Shown here: in pieces, positions 27,601 to 35,140 of the stretch
How the letters are laid out: every line of letters begins with the position of its first letter
Position numbering within the stretch: the stretch's first letter is position 1
Origin: Macrosoma leucophasiata
Lineage: Eukaryota; Arthropoda; Insecta; Lepidoptera; Hedylidae
NCBI GenBank assembly: GCA_036365455.1
Contig: JAWQUS010000008.1
Span: 18,955,501-19,019,500, forward strand
Reading direction: 5' to 3'
Length of the DNA: 64,000 bases
Translations under genes and position numbers: made by a program
The notes under the pieces: model-generated
Databases searched by the model: none
What the model was told of the DNA's origin: nothing
What the model saw: the letters and a program-made list of their open reading frames with translations, nothing else

Positions 27601-30600
27601 ATCAATACTTATTAATCAAAGAGTATATATACCTAATATGTTATAGACATGTACATGATCTTTTCTTTTGCGCAGTTGATCTTTTTGCTACTAAAGGATA
27701 TACTTTCATCCTAAACGTAGGTACCAACACAAAATATAAAAAATAAACGAAATGAATCATATCATTTATATAAAAATGGAATTACAATAAAATTATGAAC
27801 TGAACAGAACTCTTCAAATATTGCATTGTACGTAGTCGTTCAAATGTTGCGAGCGTAGGCAATAAACACCTAGCAAATTGAAGACTTTTAAAGCTCGCTA
27901 GCTGAACTTTATTGCACCCATTTACTGCATAACTATACCCCGTGCAACATGCGAGTCAGGAAATTGCGGGATGTGTCGAATTATTGCACTCGTCGTTCAC
28001 GCTCATTAAACAATTGACGCAATTAAACATACGAGGTGACTTTGTTTTTGTGTAGCGCTATTGAAACAATTCCTGATGTACTTGTATGGCATACAGGACT
28101 ACACTCGTACACACACACACACACGCACGCGCGCACATAGAGCATAATTTTATTTAAAGAATTTAAATAACTTAAAGTCTAAATTATTATTTTATCAGTT
28201 ATTTAATGTAATGTTATTCTTATTATTTTATTTTTATAAGTAGGTAGATAGAAACCAACTTGTTATTATACATAACGGAAGGTGATCCCCAAGATACAGG
28301 TCGTTTGGGGATCATTGATTATAAGTTCAAAATGTAACATGTGTAATGTATGGAAATAAAGATTATTATTATTACTTACTGAAGTTTTGAGATATATTGT
28401 ATTTCCTTTGGTACAATGAATAGAATTGGTATATATGCGATGTTAGTTAAAAAAATAACAACAGTGACGGAGCTCGCGGGCGCAAGCACCACCGCATTAC
28501 CTAATATACTTGCCGCTAAATGGTAGTGTTCAACACTATCGTGTTCCATTCAGGTGGTTGATGTACGGCCCTGTAATTTTCGGCACAGATGCATAACATC
28601 TTATGCCTCAGGGGAGGTAACGCATCTGTATTTTGACCTTGGTCTTTGTGTAAGTGTCTATAGGCTGCAGTCATCACTTAAGATCAATGTAAACTGCATG
28701 CTTGTATGCCATTTCCAATACATAAAAAAGAAACAAATTCTGGCTTCGTTATTTCGGCAACTTAGACCTCAGTGGTGGTATCTGCATTTTGGCCTCTGGT
28801 TTTTGTGTAGATGTCTTTAAGCTGCAGTCATCACTTAATATCCACGTGAAATACATGCTTCATTACCAAATTCATTACATAAAAAAAAATAAAAGGAGTG
28901 AGAAATGTGAGAGAGCTATGGAGAATTGAAGGAATCGGGTAAAGAAGTAGTTGTCTTTGATTAAAAAATATCACGAACAATATAATAAACATTTTTAACA
29001 AAATACGAAGGCCTCTCGTGTGTATAATAACTGGAAATGCAGGAAAGTACTGGCTTCATTTTCATTAAAATAACCATATTCCCGGTTTCTGTAAAATTAT
29101 TATTGAATTCTTTGACGTACCTTTTGAAAAAATTGTAATTATAGAGCTAAAACTATCTGAAAAGTAATTGGATATAGATAAAACATTTGAGGCCTCTTCT
29201 GTTTGTAAGTTGGTACTAATATTTATTTTTTATTTTACCATTTTTAGCACATTAAGCCTGGGTTGCACGACGACTTTAGTTAAAGTTATAGTTATTGTAA
29301 CATTTCACATCCTGCTCTAACTTTAAAAGATTTCTTTAAGTTAGAAAAGGATGTGAATTGTTACAACAACTTTAACTTTTGCAAAAGTCGTGGTGCAACC
29401 CAGGCTAAGTAGCCAATATAGACGTTTTGGCACCAGTTAAGGTAATAAGGAATGAATATGGTGTTTCATAATACAGATGTTTGACAACAGGGTAACTACT
29501 AAAGGATTCCAACAGATCATCTAGCATCTATGTGCCATGATGAGCAAATGATTTGCATTGGTCCATATTAGCTTAACATTAGCGGGAACGGTTTCAGTGT
29601 TTTGATGTTAAGGGAGTGTTGCGGATGTATGTAGACGGCTACCCTCGAAACAGAGTCATATTCTACATCACCTGGGAAGCGACTAGCGCAGTTTGAGCTT
29701 AGCCTAAATATTTAAGCCTAAGTAGCGTGTGAGTCCGAATCCCGACTTAGGACGTTGCTGGAGGCGACGAGAGCTATGGAATGAGAGAGCATTGCAAAGA
29801 ACTGAAATACTCGCCGCGACACCAACGCCGTTCAAGTTACCACTAACCGACCAGTGCAACAGTTGATGCTTCTAAATGCCTCCAGCAACGTCTAAAGTTG
29901 GGATTCGCACTCACACGCTACTTATCTACGAAGCAGCTGTCGCTGCATGAGGCAAAGCGTAGTACTGCCTAGAGTTGCCAAGTTGCTATATAATATGGTT
30001 TCCAACTATTTTATGTGGACCTCTGATTTTTGTGTAGATATCTACGGGCTGCAGTCATCACTTAACATCTACGTACACTGCATGCTTGTTTGCCATTTGA
30101 CAAACGTTCCAGAATCCGGCCGTTTTCTAGAGTATTTTTTTTATCCTCTTACATAGCTGGATAGCAAGGCTTTGATGACGAATCATCCTATTAAAGGCTG
30201 CCTCGATTAGTAAGAATTACGGACGTGTACGACTGACCAGACAGAGATACATAAGAATCTAATACCTAAAGTTTTCGGATCAGAGTATTAGTGATCAAAC
30301 TACTCCGAAACGGCTTGACCGATCTCGTTTTTTTTGTGTCTGAGAATACGGTCGTAAACTATTATTTTACGACTTCAAAAAAGGATCTCCTCCTTTTTTC
30401 AATGTTAAAAATCTATGGCACGACTAAATATTCCATAAACGTGCATCATTTGCCACTTTTTAGTGGTGGATTTTTGATGTCGGTTTTTAAAACGTTTCTT
30501 TACACCGTTACAGTGTGATATCACAGTCTAAAGAAAATTACCATGTTAATATGAAGTTTTGCTGGGACAACTAGTATAATCTCATAGTTCCAGTCGAAAC

Positions 30601-31421
30601 GAATGCAGATGACTTTTATGCATTGAATAGTTGGCTGCATAAGTTCTAGTGACTTTGTTTCTTCAATTTAAATAAAATAACATATTTATGTTATTTGGTA
30701 TTGATTTTAGTTTTTTTATTTCGTTGTAACTTTGAAATCTCCGATGGTGATAGGTGCGGACTTCGCCGAGTCATCTAACTTAGTAAATTTACCACAAAAA
30801 TAAATATTTGATTTTCAATTAGAGTAGAATAGAAGATATTTTTATTTCGAATAGATCTTTACAGATACTTTTAAAGCGTCAATAAATCATAAAATACCTA
30901 GAGTGAATAACCATTACATAAAGTAATAAAATATTAATAGTAAAATAAAAATTAGAACTTAAACTACTTAGTTAAAACATAATAATCACAATTTTGCAAT
31001 TCCTTTAAAGATGATAAATGAAGAAAAAGAATAACTTATTCGTCAAGATCAAAGTTATTCACTTAGCAGAGTTCCAAGTGCAGTCACTACTGAGAAGAAC
31101 ACCGCTACCCAACAAACTCAGTAAGAGCTCTTTTAAATGAGAGCTTAAATCTAGTACAGATTATCGTGAAAAATCAAATAATGTGAACGTCCATAGCATA
31201 GATGCAAATAAACTGCTATCTACTTAATGTGATGTAGCATTTGTGATTGATTGATTGAATTACATGTGTAATTGAGAAAAACATGATTTGAAAATGTACT
31301 CACATTTATCACAACCCTTTCGCAAAAGTCGTGGTCGTGTTGTATGGGTTCGAATGTTACTACGCCGCCCTGAGGCGGCCTGCCGGGTTCTTCTTCTTGA
31401 CTGCACAATTTTGGCAGCGAC
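466..31421 (-). CDS. Sh: Shaker voltage-gated potassium channel (Kv1), multi-exon gene, partial
   Basis: Coding exons in transcript order are 31421-31304, 10768-10665, 10062-9901, 9294-8651, then either 8070-7941 or 7840-7711, then 6028-5823 and 683-466. Exon lengths are 118, 104, 162, 644, 130, 206 and 218 nt. All introns begin GT and end AG and all joins are in phase, giving 527 open codons. The product matches insect Shaker almost residue by residue through T1, S1-S6 and pore. It is a plasma-membrane channel subunit that assembles as a tetramer, and in insects it carries fast transient potassium current in nerve and muscle. Recognisable marks are the S4 arginine ladder, the TVGYGD filter and the PVP motif in S6. 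The start codon and N-terminal inactivation ball lie on an exon upstream of 31421 that I could not find. The C terminus continues past the donor at 465. Confidence 0.97.
2731..2770. repeat. Perfect 18-bp inverted repeat, 4-nt loop
   Basis: TTCCTATTCATATACACC, loop TGCT, then the exact reverse complement. It lies in the intron before the Shaker C-terminal exon. Confidence 0.9.
5189..5334. mobile_element. Foldback MITE, family CCCCTTATTCATAAACG
   Basis: 146 bp, ends CCCCCTTATTCATAAACGTA and TACGTTTATGAATAAGGGGG. The inside includes TTTGACAATGCAACTGACAA. Other copies: 23656-23801 (inverted), 52277-52421, and a degenerate one at 50452-50588 just right of the LTR element. Confidence 0.85.
5823..6028 (-). 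CDS. Sh: Shaker exon: S6 and proximal C terminus
   Basis: The exon holds one base, 68 codons and one base. It begins [11 protein letters not shown] and contains S6 ([20 protein letters not shown]) with the PVP gate motif. It ends in the C-terminal linker [18 protein letters not shown] and [13 protein letters not shown]. The acceptor is ATTACAATAG and the donor is CCTAA|GTATGT at 5822. Drosophila has alternative S6-containing 3' exons; only this one S6 exon is visible here. Confidence 0.96.
6029..7710 (-). other. Shaker intron between pore exon A and S6 exon
   Basis: 1682 nt. I see no repeat, exon or strong secondary structure in it. Any sequence that controls choice between exons A and B could lie here or in 7841-7940 and 8071-8650. 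Confidence 0.6.
7711..7840 (-). CDS. Sh: Shaker alternative pore exon A (canonical turret, Thr at position 449)
   Basis: The exon has GT, 42 codons and AC. It encodes the canonical Shaker sequence [34 protein letters not shown] and TTVGYGDM. The split codon AC+G gives threonine 449. Splice sites look weaker than those of exon B: the acceptor is TGTTCTTAAAG (A rather than C before AG) and the donor is ATGAC|GTATGA (C rather than G at the exon end). It follows exon B by 100 bases. Including both exons would add 260 nt and break the reading frame. Confidence 0.95.
7841..7940 (-). other. 100-nt intron separating the two alternative pore exons
   Basis: The spacer runs from the donor GTAACC of exon B to the acceptor TTCTTAAAG of exon A and is GC-richer than the surrounding introns. 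It stays in an open frame with exon A, a chance consequence of its short length. It is long enough for an ordinary insect intron, so steric blocking is not an obvious explanation for exclusivity. Confidence 0.7.
7941..8070 (-). CDS. Sh: Shaker alternative pore exon B (upstream copy, Arg at position 449)
   Basis: The exon has GG, 42 codons and AG, and reads from the end of S5 ([10 protein letters not shown]) through the turret ([12 protein letters not shown]), the pore helix ([12 protein letters not shown]) and the filter (TTVGYGDM). With Drosophila Shaker numbering, position 422 is P, 425 D, 427 S and 437 I. The split last codon AG+G makes position 449 arginine. Splice sites are good: acceptor TTGTGTTCGCAG and donor ATGAG|GTAACC. 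The length, phase and filter equal those of exon A, and there is no stop or frameshift, so this looks like a working alternative exon. The residue at 449 sets external TEA block and C-type inactivation in Kv1 channels, and mammalian Kv1.5 also has arginine there. Confidence 0.9.
8071..8650 (-). other. Shaker intron upstream of the alternative pore exons, with internal direct repeat
   Basis: 580 nt. A block of about 50 nt at 8306-8355 (GGTGTCATCAAACTGTATTA start) recurs at 8469-8517 with few changes, at a spacing of 163 nt. Similarity continues weakly to about 8400 and 8573 (CTTTCAAA(A/G)TCATTT). The block also reads as a weak inverted repeat around TATTACACTATTGTATAATA. Confidence 0.65.
8651..9294 (-). 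CDS. Sh: Shaker exon: T1-S1 linker, voltage sensor S1-S4, S4-S5 linker, most of S5
   Basis: This is the largest exon, with 214 complete codons. Within it S1 is about codons 37-58, S2 88-108, S3 118-136, S4 165-186 and S5 starts near 203. S4 shows basic residues every third position (R171, R174, R177, R180, K183), which is the gating-charge ladder. Two N-glycosylation sequons (NTT, NGT) lie in the S1-S2 loop, as in Drosophila Shaker. The acceptor is ATGTTTACAG before 9294. The donor is TTTATCG|GTAAGT at 8650, which cuts S5 inside its FLFIG sequence. From here the transcript must choose one of two pore exons. Confidence 0.97.
9901..10062 (-). CDS. Sh: Shaker exon: second part of T1 domain
   Basis: The exon holds one base, 53 codons and two bases, beginning [20 protein letters not shown] and ending [12 protein letters not shown] plus a split arginine. 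It completes the T1 domain. The acceptor is ATTGTTACAG and the donor is CCG|GTACGT at 9900. The divided codon CG+T gives the arginine of the NKFRED sequence when joined to 9294. Confidence 0.95.
10665..10768 (-). CDS. Sh: Shaker exon: first part of T1 domain
   Basis: The exon has 34 codons plus AG, beginning [10 protein letters not shown] and including [12 protein letters not shown] and RRIRYFDPL. This is the conserved N-terminal half of the Kv1 T1 domain, which drives tetramer assembly and subfamily specificity. The acceptor is TTTTGCCATCAG, and the donor is CTCAG|GTGAGT. The join to the upstream exon (AAT then ATA) restores the NISGL stretch with no lost base. Confidence 0.95.
11085..11302. 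mobile_element. hAT-type MITE with 8-bp target duplication
   Basis: The terminal inverted repeats are CATAGAACAACACGGGCCAC and GTGGCCCGTGTTGCTCTATG. The flanks TTTGAACC (11077-11084) and TCTGAACC (11303-11310) are an 8-bp duplication with one change. The inside shares GTGCGTGAAATTGTTTA and AATAGACGATTTTTGT with the copies at 19568 and 34727. Confidence 0.85.
11610..11890. repeat. Interspersed repeat with TTGGACCGATTT block
   Basis: The order TATACAAATAAATAAAATTGG, ACGGTACATATACCAAAACA, TTTTTGTCTGTCTGTCTGTT, GGGAACGGTTGGACCGATTT and CGCCCACGACTTCGTCGTG is shared with 14225-14520. Pieces are at 21815-22072, 22205-22620, 15783-16095 and 3075-3250. More distant relatives ending in TCGGTCCAG or GGACCAGTAGTT blocks lie at 39760-39965, 50810-51320, 56395-56660, 57575-57765 and 58500-58860. 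Confidence 0.7.
12130..12410 (+). repeat. SINE-like family B copy
   Basis: Shares CACGCTGCTCCA(G/A)TGCGGGTTG, TTAGTGGCCAACC, GTCGGATGTTTTCAAACC and AACGACTGCTATCTA with 16150-16365. Its far end (CACTAGCGGTCACCCATCAC, CGAGTAGATCGCTT) reappears inverted at 23865-24010. Confidence 0.75.
13277..13708. mobile_element. MITE with GTCCACA-type ends
   Basis: 432 bp, left end GGTTGCGTCCACATCTA and right end TAGGTGTGGACGCACC. The subterminal parts are GC-rich (CGCATACG, GCGAGC in both halves) and the centre is AT-rich. No coding frame of known type. Confidence 0.7.
14225..14520. repeat. Interspersed repeat with CTGGACCGATTT block
   Basis: Copy of the 11610-11890 repeat, with GGGAACGGCTGGACCGATTT and the same TCTGTCTGTCTGTTT run. 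Lost part of the palindromic GGTACATATACC core (reads GGTACATACC). Confidence 0.7.
14620..15575 (+). repeat. Pair of diverged repeats (family C)
   Basis: 14680-14850 and 15405-15575 share CTCGCCGCA(T/G)GCAT, CACGAGGATCA, AAGACGCTCCA and ATTGGTCTGGG(C/A)AGCTACGC. A separate 26-base direct repeat (TGGTTCCTTAATATTCATAT start) occurs twice at 14993-15046. Confidence 0.7.
15108..15250 (+). mobile_element. LINE 3' end with (AC)n tail
   Basis: The segment matches the last part of the LINE fragment at 27130-27505 in opposite orientation. Its reading frame gives [19 protein letters not shown] and ends SAYPVRDLA followed by a stop, then CTGGCGTGAAGATAC and an AC microsatellite. Only about 130 bases are kept, so it is strongly 5' truncated. 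Confidence 0.75.
15577..15780 (-). repeat. SINE-like family A copy with 30-base poly-T (poly-A on minus strand)
   Basis: The family is recognised by the minus-strand block CAGTCATCACTTAACATCAA, then GTGAACTGCATGCTTGTTTG and a short A tail. This copy begins at the A tail and runs to about the CCGGCACAG segment. The long uninterrupted poly-T at 15577-15606 suggests a fairly young insertion. Confidence 0.75.
16125..16365 (+). repeat. SINE-like family B copy
   Basis: Second copy of the family at 12130, keeping an extra left part (ACGTTCCACTGCTGAGCACG, GGCGGGGGCCTGGAGTTTAC) and losing the right end after CACTAGCGG. A third, right-end-only copy on the minus strand is at 23865-24010. Confidence 0.73.
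19075..19252 (-). repeat. SINE-like family A copy
   Basis: Matches the family from GGCAAACAAGCATGCAGTTT through CACTTCTGAAGCCTAAGG to GGAAATTAAAGGGCCGTACA. It is truncated at its 5' end near the CCGGAACA segment, and it contains a small internal change around AATAATTAACTAATTG. Confidence 0.7.
19568..19851. mobile_element. hAT-type MITE, inverted relative to 11085 copy
   Basis: Ends are CATAGAGCAACGTGGCC and TGTTGCTCTATG. The flanks CAATGGAA (19560-19567) and CAATCGAA (19852-19859) form an 8-bp duplication with one change. It is about 65 bases longer than the 11085 copy, mostly near the end around 19765-19840. Confidence 0.83.
20380..20900. promoter_or_regulatory. GC-richer, single-copy island inside the 20.5 kb Shaker intron
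   Basis: Unlike its AT-rich surroundings, this stretch has many CG dinucleotides (GATCCGCGATCCGC, GTTCCGCGCGGTATT, ACGCCGCCGGCAC, TGACGCGGGGCGG) and shares no block with the repeat families here. It could be an intronic promoter with an alternative first exon, a conserved enhancer, or an unknown repeat. A 150-codon minus-strand frame at 20155-20607 has no family I recognise and may be incidental. Confidence 0.3.
22630..22750. repeat. Twin perfect hairpins sharing the core GGTACATATACC
   Basis: First hairpin: arms 22630-22660 and 22665-22695 (31 bp, perfect, loop CATA). Second: arms 22705-22725 and 22730-22750 (21 bp, perfect, loop CATA). The first is made of the right half and the second of the left half of the repeat at about 11679-11743, which contains CACGGTACATATACCAAAA. 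Confidence 0.9.
23264..23446. mobile_element. Foldback MITE, family AGAGTGCCTAGTGCGAGATT
   Basis: Inverted ends ACAGAGTGCCTAGTGCGAGA and TCTCGCACTAGGCACTCTGT. The interior shares GAATTCGATCGCGTAAG and GCAGATTTGTATGGAATTGA with 24391-24574, and contains a local GAAAATCGCGATC duplication. Confidence 0.82.
23656..23801. mobile_element. Foldback MITE, family CCCCTTATTCATAAACG
   Basis: Same length as the 5189 copy and nearly identical to its reverse complement. The right end reads GAATACGGGGG, one change from the left. Confidence 0.85.
24253..24321. repeat. Perfect 32-bp inverted repeat, 5-nt loop
   Basis: Arms 24253-24284 and 24290-24321 are exact reverse complements (begins ACTTTATTTTGATTTCGATA), loop TCTTG. 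It has no relative elsewhere in the window. Confidence 0.9.
24391..24574. mobile_element. Almost perfect palindromic MITE, same family as 23264
   Basis: 184 bp. The left arm from CAGAGTGCCTTGTGCGAGAT to GGAATTGAAGGAGCGT is repeated in reverse at the right, differing mainly by an extra TTACTC unit. The unpaired centre is about 20 bases and includes ATCTAGCGGTGAATCGAT. Confidence 0.85.
25957..26004. repeat. Perfect 21-bp inverted repeat
   Basis: Arms 25957-25977 (GTAATTGAAGACACAATACA start) and 25984-26004 with a 6-nt loop. Confidence 0.88.
26187..27010 (-). repeat. Two SINE-like family A copies
   Basis: A partial copy lies at 26187-26292 (GATGACTGCAGCCTATAGAC to GTGTCGGAAATTT). A longer copy lies at 26765-27010 and retains the family's 5' portion: AACACGATAGTGCTGAACAC, TTTAGCGGCAAGTAT, GTAATGCGGTGG, and the GAGCTCC(G/A)...GGAGCTC inverted pair. 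Between them, 26663-26705 carries the CGCCTGTAATCCCCGAAGGG tail of the tRNA-SINE family. Confidence 0.7.
27130..27505 (-). mobile_element. Non-LTR retrotransposon fragment, C-terminal end of reverse transcriptase ORF
   Basis: On the minus strand the frame reads [14 protein letters not shown], then [28 protein letters not shown] and DQIGRVL. This pattern is found at the C terminus of many insect LINE ORF2 proteins. A frame change near 27260 separates it from RACMKRMM...SAYPVRDLA, after which the 3' tail reads CTGGCGTGAAGATAC. The fragment is 5' truncated and sits in the giant Shaker intron in the gene's own orientation. Confidence 0.8.
28467..28890 (+). repeat. Two SINE-like family A copies in tandem
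   Basis: A near full-length copy at 28467-28730 (from ACGGAGCTCGCGGG to CATGCTTGTATGCCATT and an A-rich end) is followed by a second 3' part at 28757-28886 ending in poly-A. A third 3' part lies at 30000-30102. Similar 3' parts in the opposite orientation are at 34445-34540. Confidence 0.7.
29252..29408. mobile_element. Foldback MITE, family TTAAGCCTGGGTTGCAC
   Basis: About 155 bp, palindromic from TTAAGCCTGGGTTGCACGAC to GTGGTGCAACCCAGGCTAA. The inner arms are AACTTTAACTTTTG and relatives. Further copies: 35141-35279, 53764-54114 (with a nested insertion) and 61717-61868, where the ends are TTAAGCCTGG and CCAGGCTTAA. Confidence 0.85.
29719..29924. mobile_element. MITE with about 47-bp inverted ends
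   Basis: Left end TAAGTAGCGTGTGAGTCCGA to GTTGCTGGAGGC, right end GCCTCCAGCAAC to CACACGCTACTTA. Arms differ at few positions. The inside (about 110 bases) is unrelated to other repeats here. Confidence 0.8.
31304..31421 (-). CDS. Sh: Shaker exon: N-terminal region leading into T1
   Basis: The exon carries one leading base and 39 codons, from [11 protein letters not shown] to [17 protein letters not shown]. The SLPKL and [12 protein letters not shown] stretches are hallmarks of arthropod Shaker just before and at the start of the T1 domain. The acceptor is TGCTGCAG before 31421. The donor is AAT|GTGAGT at 31303. The first base completes a codon from an upstream exon. In Drosophila, several alternative 5' exons splice to this point, so this should be the first common exon. 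The next coding exon is 20.5 kb away. Confidence 0.93.
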
Positions 31422-31679
31422 CTGCAGCAAAACAAATAATATATATTAATTTAAATAGGAGCATAAGTTTATGTAGTTCAGTGGTTCTCAACCTATTAAC
31501 GCGCACAACTTAAATGCCACTGAGTGAAGTTCCCTGCGTTAAATTTGCGCCAGTCTTATAGGTCACATTCATGGATACAGTTAAGTATTATATAGAACTA
31601 TTTACCACATTTGTCATGCCACGGACCAGCAATTCCACTATAAATGATAACATTATGATGTTGTCTGTCATATTTGATT

Positions 31680-31992
31680 CACGCCGTCGTACGCCTTGAT
31701 GCCTGTATTTACGTCTGCCTATCCCTTTGGAGACACGTACGGTGTGTGCATGTATGCTTTAATGTATGCCTGTTTTCGCTGCTTACGTTTTGGCCCATGC
31801 TACAGGTGGCGAGCAGTTGGCACCCTTGGGCACATTACCAAACTTCGATGTACTAGGAAACTTCCAGAAAATGGAACAATCCCAATAGAACCAGTGATAA
31901 TCGATTTTACACCGTTATCTCTGATATCCCCTGACCCGGGAATCGAACCCAGGATCCCAGCGTAGTGGCCTGCTATTACTAGGCTACTGAGG
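31680..31992 (-). mobile_element. tRNA-derived SINE, minus orientation
   Basis: The minus strand begins with a tRNA-like head containing the B-box-like GGGTTCGATTCCCGGG (31937-31952). The body follows, including AACGTAAGCAGCG, and the copy ends near TCACG at 31680. A second copy at 54830-55150 matches across the body (GGTGGCGAGC, GGCACATTACCAAACTTCGA). Confidence 0.7.
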
Positions 31993-32189
31993 CACTTAAG
32001 TTAGTTAGTTTAGTTTTTTACAACATGAATAATATAATAATAAATAATATAATATTTGATAACTCTCTTAACTATCCTATGGTTGAGTGGGAGAGAATGC
32101 CATATGGCATTAAGTCCGCCATATGTACATATGTTCCATGTGCATTAAAGATTAAATAAATAAATAAATATTTATTCTCTAAGTATAGA

Positions 32190-33830
32190 CGACCTCATCA
32201 GTCAGCAACCGCAAAAAATGGTACTTGTTGGCTCGAGTATGCCATGCCGCAAGAGCGAGTATTTGAGCACGTCCGCACCCTCCAAGACACGGAAATCAGC
32301 CCTTTCGATGTCAGCTTATCACAGCGCGCATTCAGTTACACTATTGAACAATATTTTCCAGGCCACTACACTAATTAAACTATTGTCGGTTTGCTCTCAC
32401 TAACATTTGTATGTAACAGTAGATTGAATATGACCGATAAAACTAATGTTCAATGTGCGTAAAATCCAATCGCTATTAGGCAATACCAGCTTGGTCCACT
32501 TGACTCCCTACAAAAACGCGCCGTTCGTATTGTTAACGATCCAGGACTTACTGACAGGCTCGAACATCTAAGCCTGCGCAGAGACATTGGGAGTCTGTGC
32601 GTGTTGTACCGTCTCTACAATGGTGAGTGCTATGCTGAACTGTTTGACATGGTGCTACCGTCTCTTTTCCTACACCGTACTACCCGCCGAAGAGAGAAGT
32701 TCCACCCTCACCGACTGGACACATGGCAGTGCTCAACGGTGCGGTTTTCACGTTCGTTCCTGCCCAGAACGTGTAAATTGTGGAACAAACTGAGGGTTTC
32801 CCTAGGTGCTACAATATGGGGTACTTCCAAAATATTTCACTCATTTTCAAAATAGCATCAAAAGAGTCCTTCAGGGCTTGCAGCGCGTTGGGAACTCCCC
32901 TGGTGTTGCAAATGTTCATAGACGACGGTGACCACTTTCCATTAGGTGGCCCGTTAGCTTGTCTGTCAACCTTCAAACATAAAAAAGGTAGGTACATATT
33001 ATGTGGGACGACCCCTCTGTACCTTACATAAACGGCATTACTCGACAAGATCCTGCGAAAATCTTTACTGAACTATCACATCAGAAGCAAATCTTTCGAC
33101 ATTCAATGAAGACACGTACGAAGATTTAGGATGCCGATTGTCATTCTCAAAAAACAATACCTACTATTTTCCAAAGAGTACCTTTCAATTCAATTCAAAT
33201 CATTAACTGTTTTGAATTTAATTGAATTTATATTACCTTTCCGAAAACGAATATACAACACGTTTCAAATATAAAATTATGTATATCTAAGTATCTTCCA
33301 ACTTACTTTTTATCTAAGTATAGATGGCCTCATCAGTCAGCAACCGCGAAAAATTGTATTTTTTGGATCAAGTATGCCGCAAGAGCGAGTATTTAAGCAC
33401 GTCCGCACCCTCCAAGACACGGACATCAGCCCTTTCGATGTCAGCTTATGACAGCGCGCATTCAGTTACACTATTGAACAATATTTGCCAGGCCACTACA
33501 CTAATCGAACAACTATTGTCGGTTTGCTCTCACTAACATTCGTATGTAACGGTCGATTGAATATGATAGATAAAGCTAATGTCAAAAGTTCGTCTAAATC
33601 AAGCGCCAATAAGTAGAACGATCCATTTGTACTTTGTATAAGCCGGGCTTCGACAATATCCAGCGGAATTGTATATTTACATTATATTTATCACTTCAGA
33701 AACAAATCTTCCGATATTCAATACAGACACGTACGAAGATTTATGAAAGTGACAAAGGATTTCCGATTGTCACGCTCGATCTCAACAAACGAAAATACAA
33801 TTATCGATAACAAACTCGCAGTACAATGTT
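32190..33830 (+). repeat. Tandem duplication of an unidentified unit, one copy split by a LINE
   Basis: The unit starts CTAAGTATAGA(C/T)G(A/G)CCTCATCAG at 32179 and 33312. It continues through GCAAGAGCGAGTATTT and CAGGCCACTACACTAAT to about 32470 and 33600. Downstream the pair resumes: ACACGTACGAAGATTTA is found at 33112 in copy 1 and 33729 in copy 2. The LINE fragment at 32478-32990 lies inside copy 1 only. In one plus frame both copies encode PQERVFEHVRTLQDT and FSYTIEQY, which I cannot assign to a family. Copy 2 has a stop where copy 1 has serine. Confidence 0.65.
32478..32990 (+). mobile_element. 5'-truncated LINE fragment (reverse transcriptase C-terminal region)
   Basis: The open frame reads LDSLQKRAVRIVNDPGL, HLSLRRDIGSLCVLYRLY, RFSRSFLPRTCKLWN and then a 3' tail that ends AAACATAAAAAA. 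Motifs of this kind (QKRAVRIV, LRRDVASLCVFYR, FLPRTxxLWN) mark the very end of ORF2 in common insect non-LTR elements. It interrupts the first of two tandem copies of an unidentified unit (32190 and 33310). Confidence 0.8.
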
Positions 33831-34726
33831 CATTCAAATTGTTTATTATGACGATAGATCTGACTTTATGTATTGTATATATATTTCACAAAATTGTATC
33901 TAGTAACTAACAAATCAAACATTCGATTGATATAAACAATATATTAATACGATAAAACTTATTACCAGCCTTCCTTCCTAAATGAAAATTCAAGAACATA
34001 TTTAGAACCAATTTCGAATAGTTGATATTTGCCTGCGATTGCAATTTTTGGGATGACTGCGCCATCCTTGAAGGTCGGTAATGTGCCGAAGATGTTAATA
34101 GAATCTTTATCAGATGGAGCAAAACGTGCCTAGTGTATAATGGTGCATAAACGAACGTATCCGAGATATGATGAATGCATGTTGCAATTGTGTTTACACC
34201 TTTGGGAAATAGATGCATATGTAAAGTTACGTTAAATATTTAGTACAACAGTAATGCACATGTAGCTATTCTTTGCCTTTGTGTGCCGGTAAGTAATTAC
34301 AGTGCTTTCTTTGTCTTGTAACTTCACGTAGAGCAACATAGATACACAATGGGTAAATAAGTAAGACGCAGGTCAGCGGCCTAAAATAGAGTTTAAGTCT
34401 TTTTTATCTACCGAAGATGGCGCGAACAAGCACGTAAGTAACATATATGTTAAGTGATTACTGCAGCCTATAGACCAAACACCAGAGGTCAAAGTGCAGA
34501 TGCGTTGCCACTCTTGAGACCTGAGGAATTATGTTTTTATAAATATTTCCTAAGAGAAATAATGATCACAGTATGAAAACAAGTGGGTAGTATATTGAGA
34601 ATAAAGCTCGTTCGAGACCTCAGTCTCCGTATCGGTTCTCGGCGTTTTTAAAATCTGCCTAGGTGTCGGAGATATGCTGCCGAGGTTCTAGGCCGTTGCC
34701 GAGACATACGTAGCATTTATAAAACC

Positions 34727-34962
34727 CATAGAGCAACACGGGCCACTGGCCGCGGCAGACCGAAGGGGAGTCGCCATAAGCAGGCTTTCTCCTCTGTCTT
34801 GTGTGCGTGAAATTGTTTATGTATTTTGTTAAAGTCAAGGTGTGAGTCAAATCGTAATAGACGATTTTTGTTGTGTGTGTCTTTCCACACTAATTTTCCG
34901 CCGCAAAAAATTACAGACTGTTTTGCATCGGTAATAAACGCTATGGCTATGGCTGCACCTAT
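34727..34962. mobile_element. hAT-type MITE, right end lost
   Basis: Starts CATAGAGCAACACGGGCCAC and shares the body with 11085-11302 up to CGGTAATAAACGCTATGGCT. The expected right inverted repeat is missing, and sequence after about 34962 is unrelated. Confidence 0.75.
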
Positions 34963-35140
34963 CCTGGATTCCCATGACGTACGGTTAAATAAGACCAAAA
35001 AATAAGAGTGAAGTTCCCCGTCCAGTTTAAAATGGATAAAATTATTAAAATCATAATCAAAATAAAATTTCAAAATTTCCCATTATTCCAAAACGTGGAA
35101 AAAAGTTATTTAAGGTCTATATCTAAGATAAAAGAATAGG

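Larger units (their letters stand above)
10769..31303 (-). other. Giant Shaker intron (20.5 kb), repeat mosaic
   Basis: The intron lies between the SLPKL exon and the first T1 exon. It holds hAT MITEs, SINE-like copies, LINE fragments, foldback MITEs and perfect hairpins, each listed separately. Single-copy-looking stretches remain at about 17640-19070, 20120-21800, 24600-25150, 25300-25940, 27540-28100 and 30100-31300. No additional Shaker exon was recognised. The two shorter introns at 9295-9900 and 10063-10664 show nothing notable. Confidence 0.7.

Noticed and set aside
31479..31680. Complete hAT element starting CAGTGGTTCTCAACCT
   Set aside because: Only one end is present. No matching inverted end or 8-bp duplication was found within a reasonable distance.
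33907..34218. Minus-strand ATG frame (MAQSSQKLQ...) as the missing Shaker first exon
   Set aside because: It does not resemble the known N-terminal ball and has no donor in the required phase near its useful part.
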